DNA of 64,000 nucleotides from CALHKP01 sp963558075 (GCA_963558075.1 CAUWFN010000011.1:1-64000); one strand, 5' to 3'. Positions 1 to 9,873 are shown, counted from the first letter of the stretch. The notes: generated by a model not told the origin, from the letters alone. A program made the numbers and translations.

Positions 1-33
1 GGCATTCAAAAAAATTACGGGAGGACAATTTAA

Positions 34-1443
34 ATGGAACATTCAAACTCTAAAGGACAGTGGGGAAGCAAGTTTGGCTTCCTGATGGCCGCTGTAGGTT
101 CTGCGGTTGGCCTGGGGAATCTGTGGGGATTCCCATACAAAATGGGTAAAGGTGGCGGATTCGCATTCTTACTTATATACGTTGCACTTGTAGTACTTGT
201 AGGAGTTGTTACACTTCTTGCAGAACTTTCTCTTGGACGTAAATCAGGAAAAGGCGTAATCGGCGCATACCAGTCACTTGGCAGCAAATATACAATCATT
301 GGATGGTTCGGCTGGATTTCACCACTTCTTATCTTAGGCTTCTACTCAATGCTTGGCGGATACTGCATCAAATATGCAATCGCAAACATCGGAGACCTAT
401 TCAATGCTAGCTGGGGCGTAGGCGGAATGGAAAGTGGAGCTTTCTTCACAGAATTCTACACAGATCAGCTTCAGACAGTAGTATTCACAGTTATATTCGT
501 TGCACTAACAATTTTGATTGTTAGAAACGGCGTATCAGAAGGTATAGAAAAGTTTTCAGGAATTGCGATGCCTACACTTTTCGTAATGCTTTTAATCGTA
601 ATCATCAGAAGCGTTACACTTCCAGGTGCAGAAGCAGGTCTTGAATTCGTATTCAAACCAAACTTCGACGTATTCAAAGGTTCAGGCTGGATAAACGTAC
701 TTGCACTTGCAGGTGGCCAGATGTTCTTCTCAGTTTCACTTGGCATGGGCATCATGGTAACATACGGATCATATATGAAAAAGTCAGATAACCTGACAGA
801 AAGCGCACTAATCATTCCTTTTGCTGATACTGTAATCGCAATCATGGCTTCTATGGCAATCATGCCTGCAGTATTTGCATCAGGTCAGAGCCCTACACAG
901 GGACCTGGACTTCTGTTCATCACACTTCAGACAGTATTCCAGGCAATGGGTAAGATAGGACCAATCTTCGGATTCCTGTTCTACACACTAGTATTTATAG
1001 CAGCAATCACATCATCCATCTCACTGACAGAAGCAGTAGGCTCAACACTGATGGATAAACTAGAAAACAAAGGCAAGAAAGCCGACAGAAAGAAGATTAC
1101 TCTTGCAGTTGGAATCTTCACAATGCTAGAAGGCTCATTCGTAGCACTAGACGGACTTGGAAGCCACGGTTTCCCTCAGATCTTCGGACAGTCAACATGG
1201 CTTGACTCCTTCGACCTTGTTTCAGAAGGACTTCTGATGCCAATCGGAGCACTAGCAACTGCAATAATCTTCGGATGGATTAAACCTGAATATCTATACG
1301 ATGAAATTTCAAATGGAAATGGTAGCAGCTTCAAAATTAGAAAGTACTTCCATATTTGCATCAAATGGATTGTTCCACCAATCATGATCCTAGTACTTCT
1401 TGGACAGATTGATACATTCTTCAAATTAGGATGGTTCTCATAA
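34..1443 (+). CDS. Sodium-dependent amino-acid-type transporter (NSS/SNF family)
   Basis: Inner-membrane Na+-coupled symporter of the neurotransmitter:sodium symporter family, probably for an amino acid; the substrate cannot be read from sequence. The 469-residue protein has the family's first helix (AVGSAVGLGNLWGFPY, about residues 20-36) followed by about ten more hydrophobic segments, within the normal bacterial length range. The start is supported by GGGAGG at 19-24. The residue before the FP of the helix-1 motif is Gly; LeuT has Arg30 there, part of the extracellular gate. A hairpin with a T-run lies about 60 bp after the stop, so the gene looks monocistronic as far as the window shows. 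Confidence 0.93.
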   Translation: MEHSNSKGQWGSKFGFLMAAVGSAVGLGNLWGFPYKMGKGGGFAFLLIYVALVVLVGVVTLLAELSLGRKSGKGVIGAYQSLGSKYTIIGWFGWISPLLILGFYSMLGGYCIKYAIANIGDLFNASWGVGGMESGAFFTEFYTDQLQTVVFTVIFVALTILIVRNGVSEGIEKFSGIAMPTLFVMLLIVIIRSVTLPGAEAGLEFVFKPNFDVFKGSGWINVLALAGGQMFFSVSLGMGIMVTYGSYMKKSDNLTESALIIPFADTVIAIMASMAIMPAVFASGQSPTQGPGLLFITLQTVFQAMGKIGPIFGFLFYTLVFIAAITSSISLTEAVGSTLMDKLENKGKKADRKKITLAVGIFTMLEGSFVALDGLGSHGFPQIFGQSTWLDSFDLVSEGLLMPIGALATAIIFGWIKPEYLYDEISNGNGSSFKIRKYFHICIKWIVPPIMILVLLGQIDTFFKLGWFS

Positions 1444-1504
1444 TATAATTTCTACATACTTAACCTTTTTGATTCCTGCTTTCCAATCCGGCAGGGAACA
1501 AAAC

Positions 1505-1554
1505 AAAGAGGCTGACCGAATCATATACCGCTTGATTCGATCAGCCTCTTTAAT
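1505..1554. terminator. Bidirectional terminator between the NSS gene and recR
   Basis: Arms AAAGAGGCTGA (1505-1515) and TCAGCCTCTTT (1541-1551) pair perfectly around 25 bases, with inner pairing GAATCA/TGATTC. It separates two convergent genes and would work in both directions. Confidence 0.8.
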
Positions 1555-1575
1555 TTCTCTTTAAATATAATATTT

Positions 1576-2175
1576 TTATAATTCTCGTCTTCCTTCCATG
1601 GCCTTGAGAAGTGTGACCTCATCTGCATACTCAAGATCTCCACCTACAGGAATACCGTTTGCTATTCTGCTGATTTTGATTCCAGACGGCTTAAGCAGTC
1701 TTGCAATGTACATAGCCGTAGCCTCTCCTTCTATATTAGGATTTGTTGCCACAATTACCTCGTTTACATTACTGTTCTGAAGACGCACGATTAACTGTTT
1801 TAGGTTGATATCCTCAGGTCCAATTCCTTCCATAGGAGAAATTGCCCCATGAAGCACATGATAAAGCCCATCAAATTCTTTGATACGCTCCATTGCAATT
1901 ACGTCCTTAGGATTTTCCACAACACAAATAACATCCTGTCTTCTAGTTTTATCTGTACAAATAGCACATGGATCTTCTTCTGTAAGGTTTCCGCATACAG
2001 AACAGTATTTCATTTTTTTCTTCGCTGACACCATCGCATCAGCAATACCGCTTACTTCCTTCTCATCCATCGAAAGAATATGAAACGCAAGTCTTTGAGC
2101 TGTTTTGCCACCTATTCCAGGAAGCTTAGAAAGCTCGTTTATCAGTCTTGCTAGGGGCGCGGGATACTGCCTCAT
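1576..2175 (-). CDS. recR: Recombination protein RecR
   Basis: RecR of the RecFOR pathway, which loads RecA on gapped DNA. The 199-residue length is standard. An N-terminal helix-hairpin-helix (LSKLPGIGGKTAQRLAFHIL, about 13-32) is followed by a four-cysteine zinc finger (CSVCGN...CAIC, about 57-72) and a Toprim domain starting near VVENPKDV. Its ATG overlaps the stop of the upstream ybaB-like gene, so the two are probably translationally coupled. The order dnaX-ybaB-recR is conserved in Firmicutes. Confidence 0.97.
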   Translation of the reverse strand: MRQYPAPLARLINELSKLPGIGGKTAQRLAFHILSMDEKEVSGIADAMVSAKKKMKYCSVCGNLTEEDPCAICTDKTRRQDVICVVENPKDVIAMERIKEFDGLYHVLHGAISPMEGIGPEDINLKQLIVRLQNSNVNEVIVATNPNIEGEATAMYIARLLKPSGIKISRIANGIPVGGDLEYADEVTLLKAMEGRREL

Positions 2176-2534
2176 TATAGCAGCCCCGGAATATTAAGTC
2201 CGCCTGTAAGCTGGCTCATACCCTCATTAGAAGCCTCATCAACCTGACGCATAGCTTCGTTTACAGCAGCCATGATAAGGTCCTGAAGCATTTCTACATC
2301 ATCAGGATCAACAACTTCTTTGTCGATATCCATTGATATAAGCTCTTTCTTACCGTTTGCAGTTACAGAAACCGCTCCACCACCTGCTGTAGCAGTAAAT
2401 TCCTTTTCTTCAAGTTCAGCCTGCATCTGCTCCATCTGTCTTTGCATAGCCTGAACCTGCTGAAGCTGCTTCTGCATATTTCCTCCGCCGCCACCTGTCT
2501 TAGGGCGTTTACCGGCTTTCATTCCTCTTCCCAT
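2175..2534 (-). CDS. YbaB/EbfC family nucleoid-associated protein
   Basis: Small DNA-binding protein of the YbaB/EbfC family, a dimer thought to shape the nucleoid or assist recombination. The 119 residues hold a basic Gly-rich N-terminus, a Gln/Met-rich coiled helix (about 20-45) and the conserved region around GKKELISMDIDKEV. AGGAGG sits about 8 bases before the ATG. It is the middle gene of the dnaX-ybaB-recR operon, 38 bp after dnaX. Confidence 0.95.
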   Translation of the reverse strand: MGRGMKAGKRPKTGGGGGNMQKQLQQVQAMQRQMEQMQAELEEKEFTATAGGGAVSVTANGKKELISMDIDKEVVDPDDVEMLQDLIMAAVNEAMRQVDEASNEGMSQLTGGLNIPGLL

Positions 2535-2572
2535 TTCTTTTTCCTCCTAAATAAATTATGTTTTAAACCTAA

Positions 2573-4423
2573 TTATCTTATTTTTACATCAAAGCCCCAT
2601 TCATCCTTTATTTCACGGGCAACATCTGATGCATTTTCCTCGCTCGTTTCCTGCGTTTGACTGACAACCTTAAAATTCACAAAACCGTGAATTCCGCTCT
2701 CTTCCTCTATGAGGTCTGCTATGAGCTCTCTGTCAGGCTCTATTATTGCAAGTGCATAATCTGCACGTAGCGACACTCTTATGTCTTTTTCGCTGAGATG
2801 AAGCAGCGCGCTTCCCTGAAGTGCCACAAACAGGCTCGGTTTTGTTTCCATCGCCCTGTTCATAACCCTCTTCCACATTTCATCGAGCTCTTCATCTGTA
2901 AATTCAGATGCGCTCGATGCTATAGCTGCAAGCTTTTGCATATATTCCTCCGAAAAGCCTTCAGCCTTATCATTTTCTTTATTTTCAAAAGCCTGCGTAT
3001 CGCCTTCATCATAGTCCTTTTCATCGCCAAATGGCGAATTATTTACCCCGTTTTCTAGCTCATCCGGAATAGGATAAAACTCTTCTACTTCGCCAGTTTC
3101 ATCATATCCCTGCTCGAAAATTTCAGCTTGCCCCATTATAGCAGCCCAGCGATCATCCAAAGGCTCAGCTTGCTTTGCATTACCATTTTCCAAGGACTTA
3201 TCAATAGGTGCACCGCCTGCGCTATTAGAGCTTGCTTTCTGAGGGTTCACATCCTGCTTAACCTCGTGCGGACTTTTAGCTCCCCCGCCTGCTCCTTGCA
3301 TCTTTTCGTATCTATGCTTTGGAATTTGAGAGTAATCGTCATTTAGCCCGCTTGCCAAAGTTACAATAGCAAGCTCCATCAGAATTCTAGGCTGAGTCGA
3401 ATACTTCGCATCGTTTATTGTCTTTGATAATGTCACTATGCCGAGATTAATCTCATCTAGGTCAATCCTGCTACTCTGAGATTTTAGGCGCTCGATATTT
3501 TCTCCGGACATATTAAGCATATTCTCCGGATGCTGTATGAATTTTGTAATCAAAAGGCTTCTGTAATGAGCAAGCCAGTCAGAAAGAAGAAGTTTCGGAT
3601 CTTTTCCGTCAGCTATTACATCATTTAGAAGCGTAAGGCCTTCAGCCGCATTGTGCAAAAGAACCTTTTCTGTCAAATCTATGAAGAAATCCTGAGAAAC
3701 AGCTCCTAGAAATTCCAAAACCATGTCCCTTGTTATATGCTCATCGCCACCTGCAAGGCACTGTTCAAGAAGAGAAAGTCCATCTCTAACAGAGCCATCT
3801 GCGTTAGATGCAAGAAGTCTAATTGCCTCTTCATCCATGGCTACATTACGCTTTTCACAGATTTCCATCATCTTTTCCATGATCAAATTTTCTGGCACTC
3901 TCTTAAAATCAAAGCGTATGCACCTTGATAAAATAGTCTGCGGTATTCTCTGTGGGTCTGTCGTCGCAAGTATAAAAATAACATGCTCCGGCGGCTCCTC
4001 CAGCGTTTTCAGAAAAGCGTTGAAGGCAGAATTCGACAGCATGTGGACCTCGTCTATTATATAGATCTTTTTTCTGCTCACTGCCGGCGGATAATTTACG
4101 CTGTCTCTAAGATCTCTGATATAATCAACACCATTGTTAGATGCAGCATCGACCTCTACAAGGTCAATAAAATTTCCCTGCTGTATGGCTCTGCAATTTT
4201 CGCATACTCCGCAGGGTCTTTCGCCTTCGCTTGTACAGTTTACGCCTTTTGCAAGAAGTCTGGCTAAAGTCGTCTTACCTGTTCCTCTAGTTCCGCAAAA
4301 CAGATACGCGTGAGCAACCTTGTCATTTTTCAGCTGATTTTTTATTACACGGACAATATGTTCCTGACCTATTACCTCTGATAAGGTTTCTGGTCTTTCT
4401 GTTCTGTATAACGCTTTGTACAA
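2573..4423 (-). CDS. dnaX: DNA polymerase III subunit gamma/tau
   Basis: Clamp-loader ATPase subunit. The 616-residue protein starts with the typical MYKALYR, has Walker A GTRGTGKTT (about 44-52), a zinc-binding Cys cluster (NC...CGVCENC, about 62-80), Walker B with DEVH, and the arginine-finger region SRC. The C-terminal half (about 370-480) is low-complexity and acidic, followed by a tau-like domain. No obvious slippery heptamer for a separate gamma form was noticed. The SRP RNA lies immediately upstream, as in Bacillus and many clostridia. Confidence 0.97.
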   Translation of the reverse strand: MYKALYRTERPETLSEVIGQEHIVRVIKNQLKNDKVAHAYLFCGTRGTGKTTLARLLAKGVNCTSEGERPCGVCENCRAIQQGNFIDLVEVDAASNNGVDYIRDLRDSVNYPPAVSRKKIYIIDEVHMLSNSAFNAFLKTLEEPPEHVIFILATTDPQRIPQTILSRCIRFDFKRVPENLIMEKMMEICEKRNVAMDEEAIRLLASNADGSVRDGLSLLEQCLAGGDEHITRDMVLEFLGAVSQDFFIDLTEKVLLHNAAEGLTLLNDVIADGKDPKLLLSDWLAHYRSLLITKFIQHPENMLNMSGENIERLKSQSSRIDLDEINLGIVTLSKTINDAKYSTQPRILMELAIVTLASGLNDDYSQIPKHRYEKMQGAGGGAKSPHEVKQDVNPQKASSNSAGGAPIDKSLENGNAKQAEPLDDRWAAIMGQAEIFEQGYDETGEVEEFYPIPDELENGVNNSPFGDEKDYDEGDTQAFENKENDKAEGFSEEYMQKLAAIASSASEFTDEELDEMWKRVMNRAMETKPSLFVALQGSALLHLSEKDIRVSLRADYALAIIEPDRELIADLIEEESGIHGFVNFKVVSQTQETSEENASDVAREIKDEWGFDVKIR

Positions 4424-4455
4424 CCTTCTCCCCAGCCTTTCTGTAAAATTAAAAA

Positions 4456-4608
4456 CCGCCCTTTAATAGCTCCGCAAACGCAGGAAAAGGCTTATCTGCG
4501 GCACATAGAAAAATCCGCTTATTGCTGCTTCCTTCCGGACCTGACAAGGTTCACGGCATCCCATTGCGCAGGACCCAAGCCGTTGTCGACGGAGCTATTA
4601 AAGGGCGT
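4456..4608 (-). ncRNA. ffs: Signal recognition particle RNA (small bacterial type)
   Basis: Reading leftward, the conserved SRP core GGTCCGGAAGGAAGCAGC, the Ffh-binding apical hairpin, is present at about 4523-4540, with the preceding GTGAACCTTGTCAG. The ends pair over a long stem: CGCCCTTTAATAGCTCCG on one side and its complement on the other (4457-4474 and 4589-4606). Exact transcript ends are uncertain. The RNA pairs with Ffh for co-translational membrane targeting. The position just upstream of dnaX is the usual Firmicutes location. Confidence 0.93.
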
Positions 4609-4633
4609 GTATTAAATATGCCCTTATATTATA

Positions 4634-5635
4634 CTATTTTCCAATAGCTTTGTAAAGTTCATCTTCTGCTGGCGGATCAATTTTTTCAATTGTTCCGTCG
4701 CTTTTTATCATCTTAAGACCGAAATCCTTATCTTTGATTTCTCCTATGCAGCTTACCTCAATTCCACTTTCTGTTAAGGCTGCCATTAGCTCGTCTTTTT
4801 TATCTGCATGGACGATTATGAGAAGACATCCGCTTGATATAAAGCGTTTCCAATCTATATCATATTTTTCTGCGATCTTAAGAGTGACAGGGTCAACAGA
4901 AATATCATCTTCCCTTATTTCTGCACCTAGACCGCTGATTCTGCACATTTCCCAGACAGCTCCTAGTATTCCGCCCTCTGTTACATCATGCATTCCAGCA
5001 GTACCTATCTTGCCTGCAATCACGCCTTCTTTGATTACGCTTACTGAATCTAGCATTTTCTTTGCATATGCGATTTCTTCGGCTGTTAGAATGTCTAATA
5101 GCTCATCTTCTAAATCGCTTGCAATGATTCCACTACCTTCAAGGCCTGCTTTTTTTGTCATAAGAACATAGTCTCCAGAAACCATGTCTGTAGCCTTCTG
5201 GAACTTTCCGCTTTCACATCTTCCAAAAGCAGTAGACACGATAACAGGCTGATTTACCGCCTTTGTTATTTCTGTATGTCCTCCGATTATTTCAACCCCT
5301 GCTGCTTCTGAAGCTTCACCCGCCTGCTTCATTATCGTCTCTATCTCTTCTGCCGAGGTCCCTTCTGGAAGCATTAGTGCAAGTGTTATTGCAAGAGGCT
5401 CTATTCCGTTACTTGCTATATCATTGCACGAAATGTGAATCGCAAGTCGCCCGATATCGTTTACAGAGGCTGTGATTGGATCTGTAGAAACCACACAATC
5501 GTAGTCGCCGTAATCGACAACTGCGCAGTCCTCTCCGACACCGGCTCTTACGCGAACCTCGTCCCTTTTGAATTTTATATTATCTATTACTATTTTCTGC
5601 AATAGATTACTGTCTAATTTTCCTACCTTCAGCAT
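4634..5635 (-). CDS. AIR synthase-related protein (PurM/HypE/ThiL superfamily)
   Basis: ATP-binding enzyme of the AIR-synthase superfamily; the exact reaction is not known. The 333 residues show the superfamily motifs GVGEDCAVVDYG (about 31-42), STDPITA and GGHTEIT (about 118-124), and a glycine-rich TEGGILGAVWEM segment. It is closest by eye to the HypE-like 'hydrogenase maturation factor' proteins of clostridia. It lacks the Cys/Sec active-site loop of SelD and the C-terminal Cys of true HypE (it ends KAIGK), so neither name is safe. AAAGGGAA precedes the ATG. It follows ligA by 32 bp in the same direction. Confidence 0.8.
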   Translation of the reverse strand: MLKVGKLDSNLLQKIVIDNIKFKRDEVRVRAGVGEDCAVVDYGDYDCVVSTDPITASVNDIGRLAIHISCNDIASNGIEPLAITLALMLPEGTSAEEIETIMKQAGEASEAAGVEIIGGHTEITKAVNQPVIVSTAFGRCESGKFQKATDMVSGDYVLMTKKAGLEGSGIIASDLEDELLDILTAEEIAYAKKMLDSVSVIKEGVIAGKIGTAGMHDVTEGGILGAVWEMCRISGLGAEIREDDISVDPVTLKIAEKYDIDWKRFISSGCLLIIVHADKKDELMAALTESGIEVSCIGEIKDKDFGLKMIKSDGTIEKIDPPAEDELYKAIGK

Positions 5636-5667
5636 AAAATTTCCCTTTCATAAATCCCGAAAAACAT

Positions 5668-7635
5668 CTACAGTACAGCTTTTGCTTCAAGCCAGCTTCT
5701 GATTGTTTCCTCATCTATAATCGGAACGCCAAGCTCTGCAGCTTTTTTGTTTTTGCCTGATGTTGATGTAACATCGTTGTTTATCAAATATGATGTTTTC
5801 CCGCTAACAGATCCGGAAACCTTACCTCCGGCCTGCTCAATAAGTTTTTTCAGTTCATTTCTATTTTCGTAATGGTTTAAAGAACCTGTGATTACAAATA
5901 TCAAAGAGTCTAAGAATGTATCGTTTTCCTCAAATGACTCATCTAAATTAACCTCTGCAAGAAGGTCATCTACAGACGCTTTGTTCTCCACATCGCCAAA
6001 ATACGAAACATAGTTTTCGGCCATTATATCGCCTATTCCGTCAATCTCTATCAGCTCTTCTGCCGTCAGAGCCTGCATTTTAGCAAAGCTGTTTCTGCAT
6101 GCTTTTGCAATCAGATTTGCGTTTGCTACCCCGATTCCGGAAACGCCAAGTGCATATAGCAGTCTTGCTGGCGAAGTGTTTCTTGCCTTTTCTATTGAAC
6201 TACACATATTATCAAAGGATTTCTCCCCAAAGCCTTCCATCGAGGTAATTTCCGCTTTGTGATTTTTTAGCTTAAACAGGTCTGCAAACTCATGCACAAG
6301 ACCTTTTGCTATAAGCTTTTCTATAGTCATCTCCGAAAGCCCATCTATATTCATAGCATCTCTTGAAACAAAGAGGGTAAAGCCTTTGATTTTCTTTGCT
6401 ACGCATTTTTTATTATGACATACGAGAGTTTTGACACCATTATCATTTCTGATTTCAGCGGGATTTCCGCATACAGGACACATCTTCGGAATTTCAAGAT
6501 TACTGCTCTTTGTGAGGTTACTTGCAATCTGAGGAATAATCATATTCGCCTTGTAGACCTCTACAGTATCGCCTATGCCAAGCTCAAGCTCTTCTATGAT
6601 ACTTATATTATGCAAAGACGCGCGGCTTACGGTCGTTCCCTCAAGCTCCACCGAATCGAAAATCGCCACAGGATTAATCAGTCCAGTTCTCGATGCGCTC
6701 CACTCAACCTCGCGAAGCGTAGTCTCCGCAATCTGATCCTGCCACTTAAACGCCATGGCATCTTTCGGGAACTTCGATGTGCTTCCTAGACTTTCGCTTA
6801 AACTTATGTCATCAAGTACCAGCACAAGTCCATCTGATGGCACTGGGTTCTCAGAAACCCTATTCTCAAAATAACTAATCGCTTCTATTATATTGCCCTT
6901 AGTTACAGGAATATTTTCAACTACATCAAACCCCTCTGACTTCAGCCATTTCATCTGATTTTCCCTGCTATTTTCAAAATCCACATCTTCGCTACTTACA
7001 AGAGCAAAAGCATAGAAATTTACATTACGCTCAGCAGTTATTTTGTTGTTTAGCTGTCTTACAGAGCCCGAGCATAGATTTCTTGGATTCTTGTATTTCG
7101 CATCAGCTTCCGGTATCTGTGAATTTATTTTTTCAAAGTCAGCATAGCTTATAACAGCCTCGCCTCTCAGTACAAGAGGACCCTTGTAAGAAATCTTAAG
7201 GGGCACGTTTCGGAAAACCTTGGCATTGTTAGTGATAACCTCTCCAACTTCACCATTTCCTCGCGTAACAGCCTTTACAAGCTCGCCGTTTTCGTATGTC
7301 AGAACGATTGTAAGACCATCAAGCTTCCATGACAGAAGACCTCTGTTATTACCAAGCCATGCACGAAGAGCCTCCCTATCCTTCGTCTTATCAAGAGACA
7401 ACATCTTCGAAGGATGAGCCTCCTTTGGAAGATCCGAAAGTACCTCATAGCCAACTCTCTGGGTCGGGCTGCGAGAGAGCACTATCCCCGTTTCTTTTTC
7501 TAAAGCCTCAAGCTCATCATATAGCTTATCATACTCGTAGTTTGACATAATCTCTGTCCCTAAAGCATAATACGCCTTTGCAGCCTCATTCAGCTTATCT
7601 ATTTTTTCCTGCATTAAAACTTTATAATCGTTCAT
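5668..7635 (-). CDS. ligA: NAD-dependent DNA ligase
   Basis: Seals nicks in duplex DNA with NAD+ as cofactor. Domains in order: the NAD-binding Ia helices (residues 1-60), adenylation domain with nucleophile Lys104 in WKLDG, OB fold, a four-Cys zinc finger (CPVCGN...CHNKKC), helix-hairpin-helix repeats (about 440-560) and a C-terminal BRCT domain (about 575-650). At 655 residues it is slightly short for LigA. The Ia motif reads SNYEYD where SDxEYD is usual. The start is 9 bp from the pcrA stop, with AGAGG upstream, suggesting coupling with pcrA. Confidence 0.96.
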   Translation of the reverse strand: MNDYKVLMQEKIDKLNEAAKAYYALGTEIMSNYEYDKLYDELEALEKETGIVLSRSPTQRVGYEVLSDLPKEAHPSKMLSLDKTKDREALRAWLGNNRGLLSWKLDGLTIVLTYENGELVKAVTRGNGEVGEVITNNAKVFRNVPLKISYKGPLVLRGEAVISYADFEKINSQIPEADAKYKNPRNLCSGSVRQLNNKITAERNVNFYAFALVSSEDVDFENSRENQMKWLKSEGFDVVENIPVTKGNIIEAISYFENRVSENPVPSDGLVLVLDDISLSESLGSTSKFPKDAMAFKWQDQIAETTLREVEWSASRTGLINPVAIFDSVELEGTTVSRASLHNISIIEELELGIGDTVEVYKANMIIPQIASNLTKSSNLEIPKMCPVCGNPAEIRNDNGVKTLVCHNKKCVAKKIKGFTLFVSRDAMNIDGLSEMTIEKLIAKGLVHEFADLFKLKNHKAEITSMEGFGEKSFDNMCSSIEKARNTSPARLLYALGVSGIGVANANLIAKACRNSFAKMQALTAEELIEIDGIGDIMAENYVSYFGDVENKASVDDLLAEVNLDESFEENDTFLDSLIFVITGSLNHYENRNELKKLIEQAGGKVSGSVSGKTSYLINNDVTSTSGKNKKAAELGVPIIDEETIRSWLEAKAVL

Positions 7636-7644
7636 CTCATACCT

Positions 7645-9873
7645 CTATAATTTTTCGATTGGAGCGATTCCCTTTGCAAGCTTCTTCTCTCCTGCGCCAT
7701 CAAAGCAGATAACAACCACCTTCTGGCTTGTGCTTACGACTGTTCCTTCTCCGAACTTCGCATGCTTAACACGCTCGCCTACAGCATAATCAACAGAAGC
7801 TTTTCCGCTAGATGCGGCAGCTGCCTTTGTCTGGCTCTTCGCATACTTCAGCGCATCATAAGGCTTATACCCTGCCTTTCCTGCAATGCCCGCTCCATCT
7901 ATGCTGCCTGTAGAAATTCCCGGTCCAGAAATTCCATTTCTGCTTTTTTTCTCATATATTGCATCTCCTGTCACAAGTCTTTTATCAAGCTCGCGCAGGA
8001 ACTGTGATTCTATCGTATAATCTGTTCTTCCATACAGAGTTCTAACCTTTGCATTTGTAAGAATCAGCCTTTCTTTTGCTCTTGTCATACCTACATAACA
8101 AAGTCTTCTCTCTTCTTCCATTCCGCTTGCCGTATCAAAGGCCTTGTGGCCTGGGAAAAGCCCATCCTCCATGCCTGGAAGGAATACTACTGGAAACTCA
8201 AGACCCTTTGAGCTGTGCATAGTCATGAGAACAACAGCATCCTGAGATTCGTCGTGGTTATCAACCTCCGCCATAAGCGTAATCGATTCCATAAACTCCT
8301 CCAAAGTAGGTTCTTGTGTGTTTTCCTCATAATCAAAGATAACAGACTTAAACTCCATAAGGTTTTCTATTCTCGCCTGAGCCTCCAAAGTGTTTGCAGC
8401 CTCTAGGGATGCAAGATAACCTGTTCCAACTAAAAGATTATCATATATATCAGAAACCCTTAGGTTTTCCTTTTCTTCTCTGCACATCTTGATAGTGTCA
8501 ACCATGTTTTTTACGCCGTCATATGCCTTGGACGGAAGAGTTGAAAGAACCATTTCCTCTGACACAGTATCAAGAAGGCTTCCTCCTGTGAATCTAGCAA
8601 AATCTACAATCTTTTCGATTGTTTTTGCTCCAATACCTCTCTTCGGCTCGTTGATTATTCTTGCAAATGCAAGGTCATCTGACGGATTTAGAACAAGTCT
8701 CATGTACGACATAATGTCCTTAATTTCTTTTCTATCATAATATCTAAGACCAGATAAAACCCTATAAGGTATTCCCTGTCTTGTAAATGCTTCTTCAAAC
8801 TGTCTTGACTGAGCATTAGTTCTGTACAAAACAGCAAAGTCGCTGTATTTTCTGTCGCCTGTTTTGAGAAGCTCTATCTCACGGGCAACAAAATACGCCT
8901 CGTCCTTTTCGCTGTCAGTTCTGTGATATACGATTTTTTCGCCAGCTTCTCTAGTAGTCCAAAGCTCCTTGCCTTTTCTGTCAGAGTTATTTTCGATTAC
9001 AGAATGAGCCGCCGCAAGAATATTTCCTACAGATCTGTAGTTTTGCTCAAGCTTTATAACCTTTGCCTCCGGAAAGTCCTTTTCGAAATCCAAGATGTTT
9101 CTGATATCTGCACCTCTCCACTGGTAAATACACTGGTCATCATCACCTACAACGCATAGGTTGCGGTATTTGGCTGCAAGAGCTTTGATCAGATTGTACT
9201 GAATTGTGTTTGTATCTTGGTATTCGTCTACCATTATATATTTGAATCTTTCCTGATATTTTAGAAGCACTGCCTCATCACGGTCAAATAGCTTAACCGC
9301 ATTTACGAGAAGATCATCAAAATCCATCGCATTATTCTTTTTTAGTGTTTCCTGATACTCAGAATATATTATAGCAAGGGCATTGTTCTTTGGATTTTTT
9401 GGAACTGATACAGCAAACTTATCCGGCGAGATTCCCTTTGATTTCTTATCGCTTATAACCGATAAAGCATACTGCACCTTTATTTCCTTATCATTTATAC
9501 CATGCTCTTTGATTATATTTTTTACTACTGTTTTCTGGTCATTTCCATCATATATAACAAAGTTTCTGTCGTATCCGAGAACCTCTGCATGCATCTTGAG
9601 TAGTCTTAGGCAAAGGGAGTGGAAAGTCATAATCCACATATCATCGCAAGAGCCAACTAGCTTTTCTACACGCTCGCGCATTTCCTTTGCTGCCTTATTT
9701 GTAAATGTTACAGCCAAAATTCTATACGGATCTATACCTTGATCAATCATATATGCAATTCTCTCCGTCATAGTGCTTGTCTTTCCAGAGCCTGCACCAG
9801 CCAAAATAAGAATAGGTCCCTCCAGCTGCATAGCTGCTTCTTTTTGTTTTTCGTTCAATCTGTCTAAAGACAT
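7645..9873 (-). CDS. pcrA: ATP-dependent DNA helicase PcrA/UvrD
   Basis: Superfamily 1A 3'-5' helicase for repair and replication. Walker A AGAGSGKT lies near residue 30, Walker B is VDEYQDTN, and motif III region GDDDQCIYQWRGA and motif VI VGMTRAKERL are present. The C-terminus (VGERVKHAKFGEGTVV) is the PcrA Tudor-like RNA-polymerase-binding domain. The start at 9873 (MSLDRLNEKQ) is chosen because AAGGGGG precedes it and the family begins there; an in-frame upstream extension to 10014 has no family similarity. Expected length is 742 residues. pcrA-ligA is a common pair. Confidence 0.95.
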   Translation of the reverse strand: MSLDRLNEKQKEAAMQLEGPILILAGAGSGKTSTMTERIAYMIDQGIDPYRILAVTFTNKAAKEMRERVEKLVGSCDDMWIMTFHSLCLRLLKMHAEVLGYDRNFVIYDGNDQKTVVKNIIKEHGINDKEIKVQYALSVISDKKSKGISPDKFAVSVPKNPKNNALAIIYSEYQETLKKNNAMDFDDLLVNAVKLFDRDEAVLLKYQERFKYIMVDEYQDTNTIQYNLIKALAAKYRNLCVVGDDDQCIYQWRGADIRNILDFEKDFPEAKVIKLEQNYRSVGNILAAAHSVIENNSDRKGKELWTTREAGEKIVYHRTDSEKDEAYFVAREIELLKTGDRKYSDFAVLYRTNAQSRQFEEAFTRQGIPYRVLSGLRYYDRKEIKDIMSYMRLVLNPSDDLAFARIINEPKRGIGAKTIEKIVDFARFTGGSLLDTVSEEMVLSTLPSKAYDGVKNMVDTIKMCREEKENLRVSDIYDNLLVGTGYLASLEAANTLEAQARIENLMEFKSVIFDYEENTQEPTLEEFMESITLMAEVDNHDESQDAVVLMTMHSSKGLEFPVVFLPGMEDGLFPGHKAFDTASGMEEERRLCYVGMTRAKERLILTNAKVRTLYGRTDYTIESQFLRELDKRLVTGDAIYEKKSRNGISGPGISTGSIDGAGIAGKAGYKPYDALKYAKSQTKAAAASSGKASVDYAVGERVKHAKFGEGTVVSTSQKVVVICFDGAGEKKLAKGIAPIEKL

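Noticed and set aside
4634..5635. SelD selenophosphate synthase
   Set aside because: Superfamily motifs fit, but the SelD Cys/Sec active-site loop is absent; an AIR-synthase-related/HypE-like label is safer.
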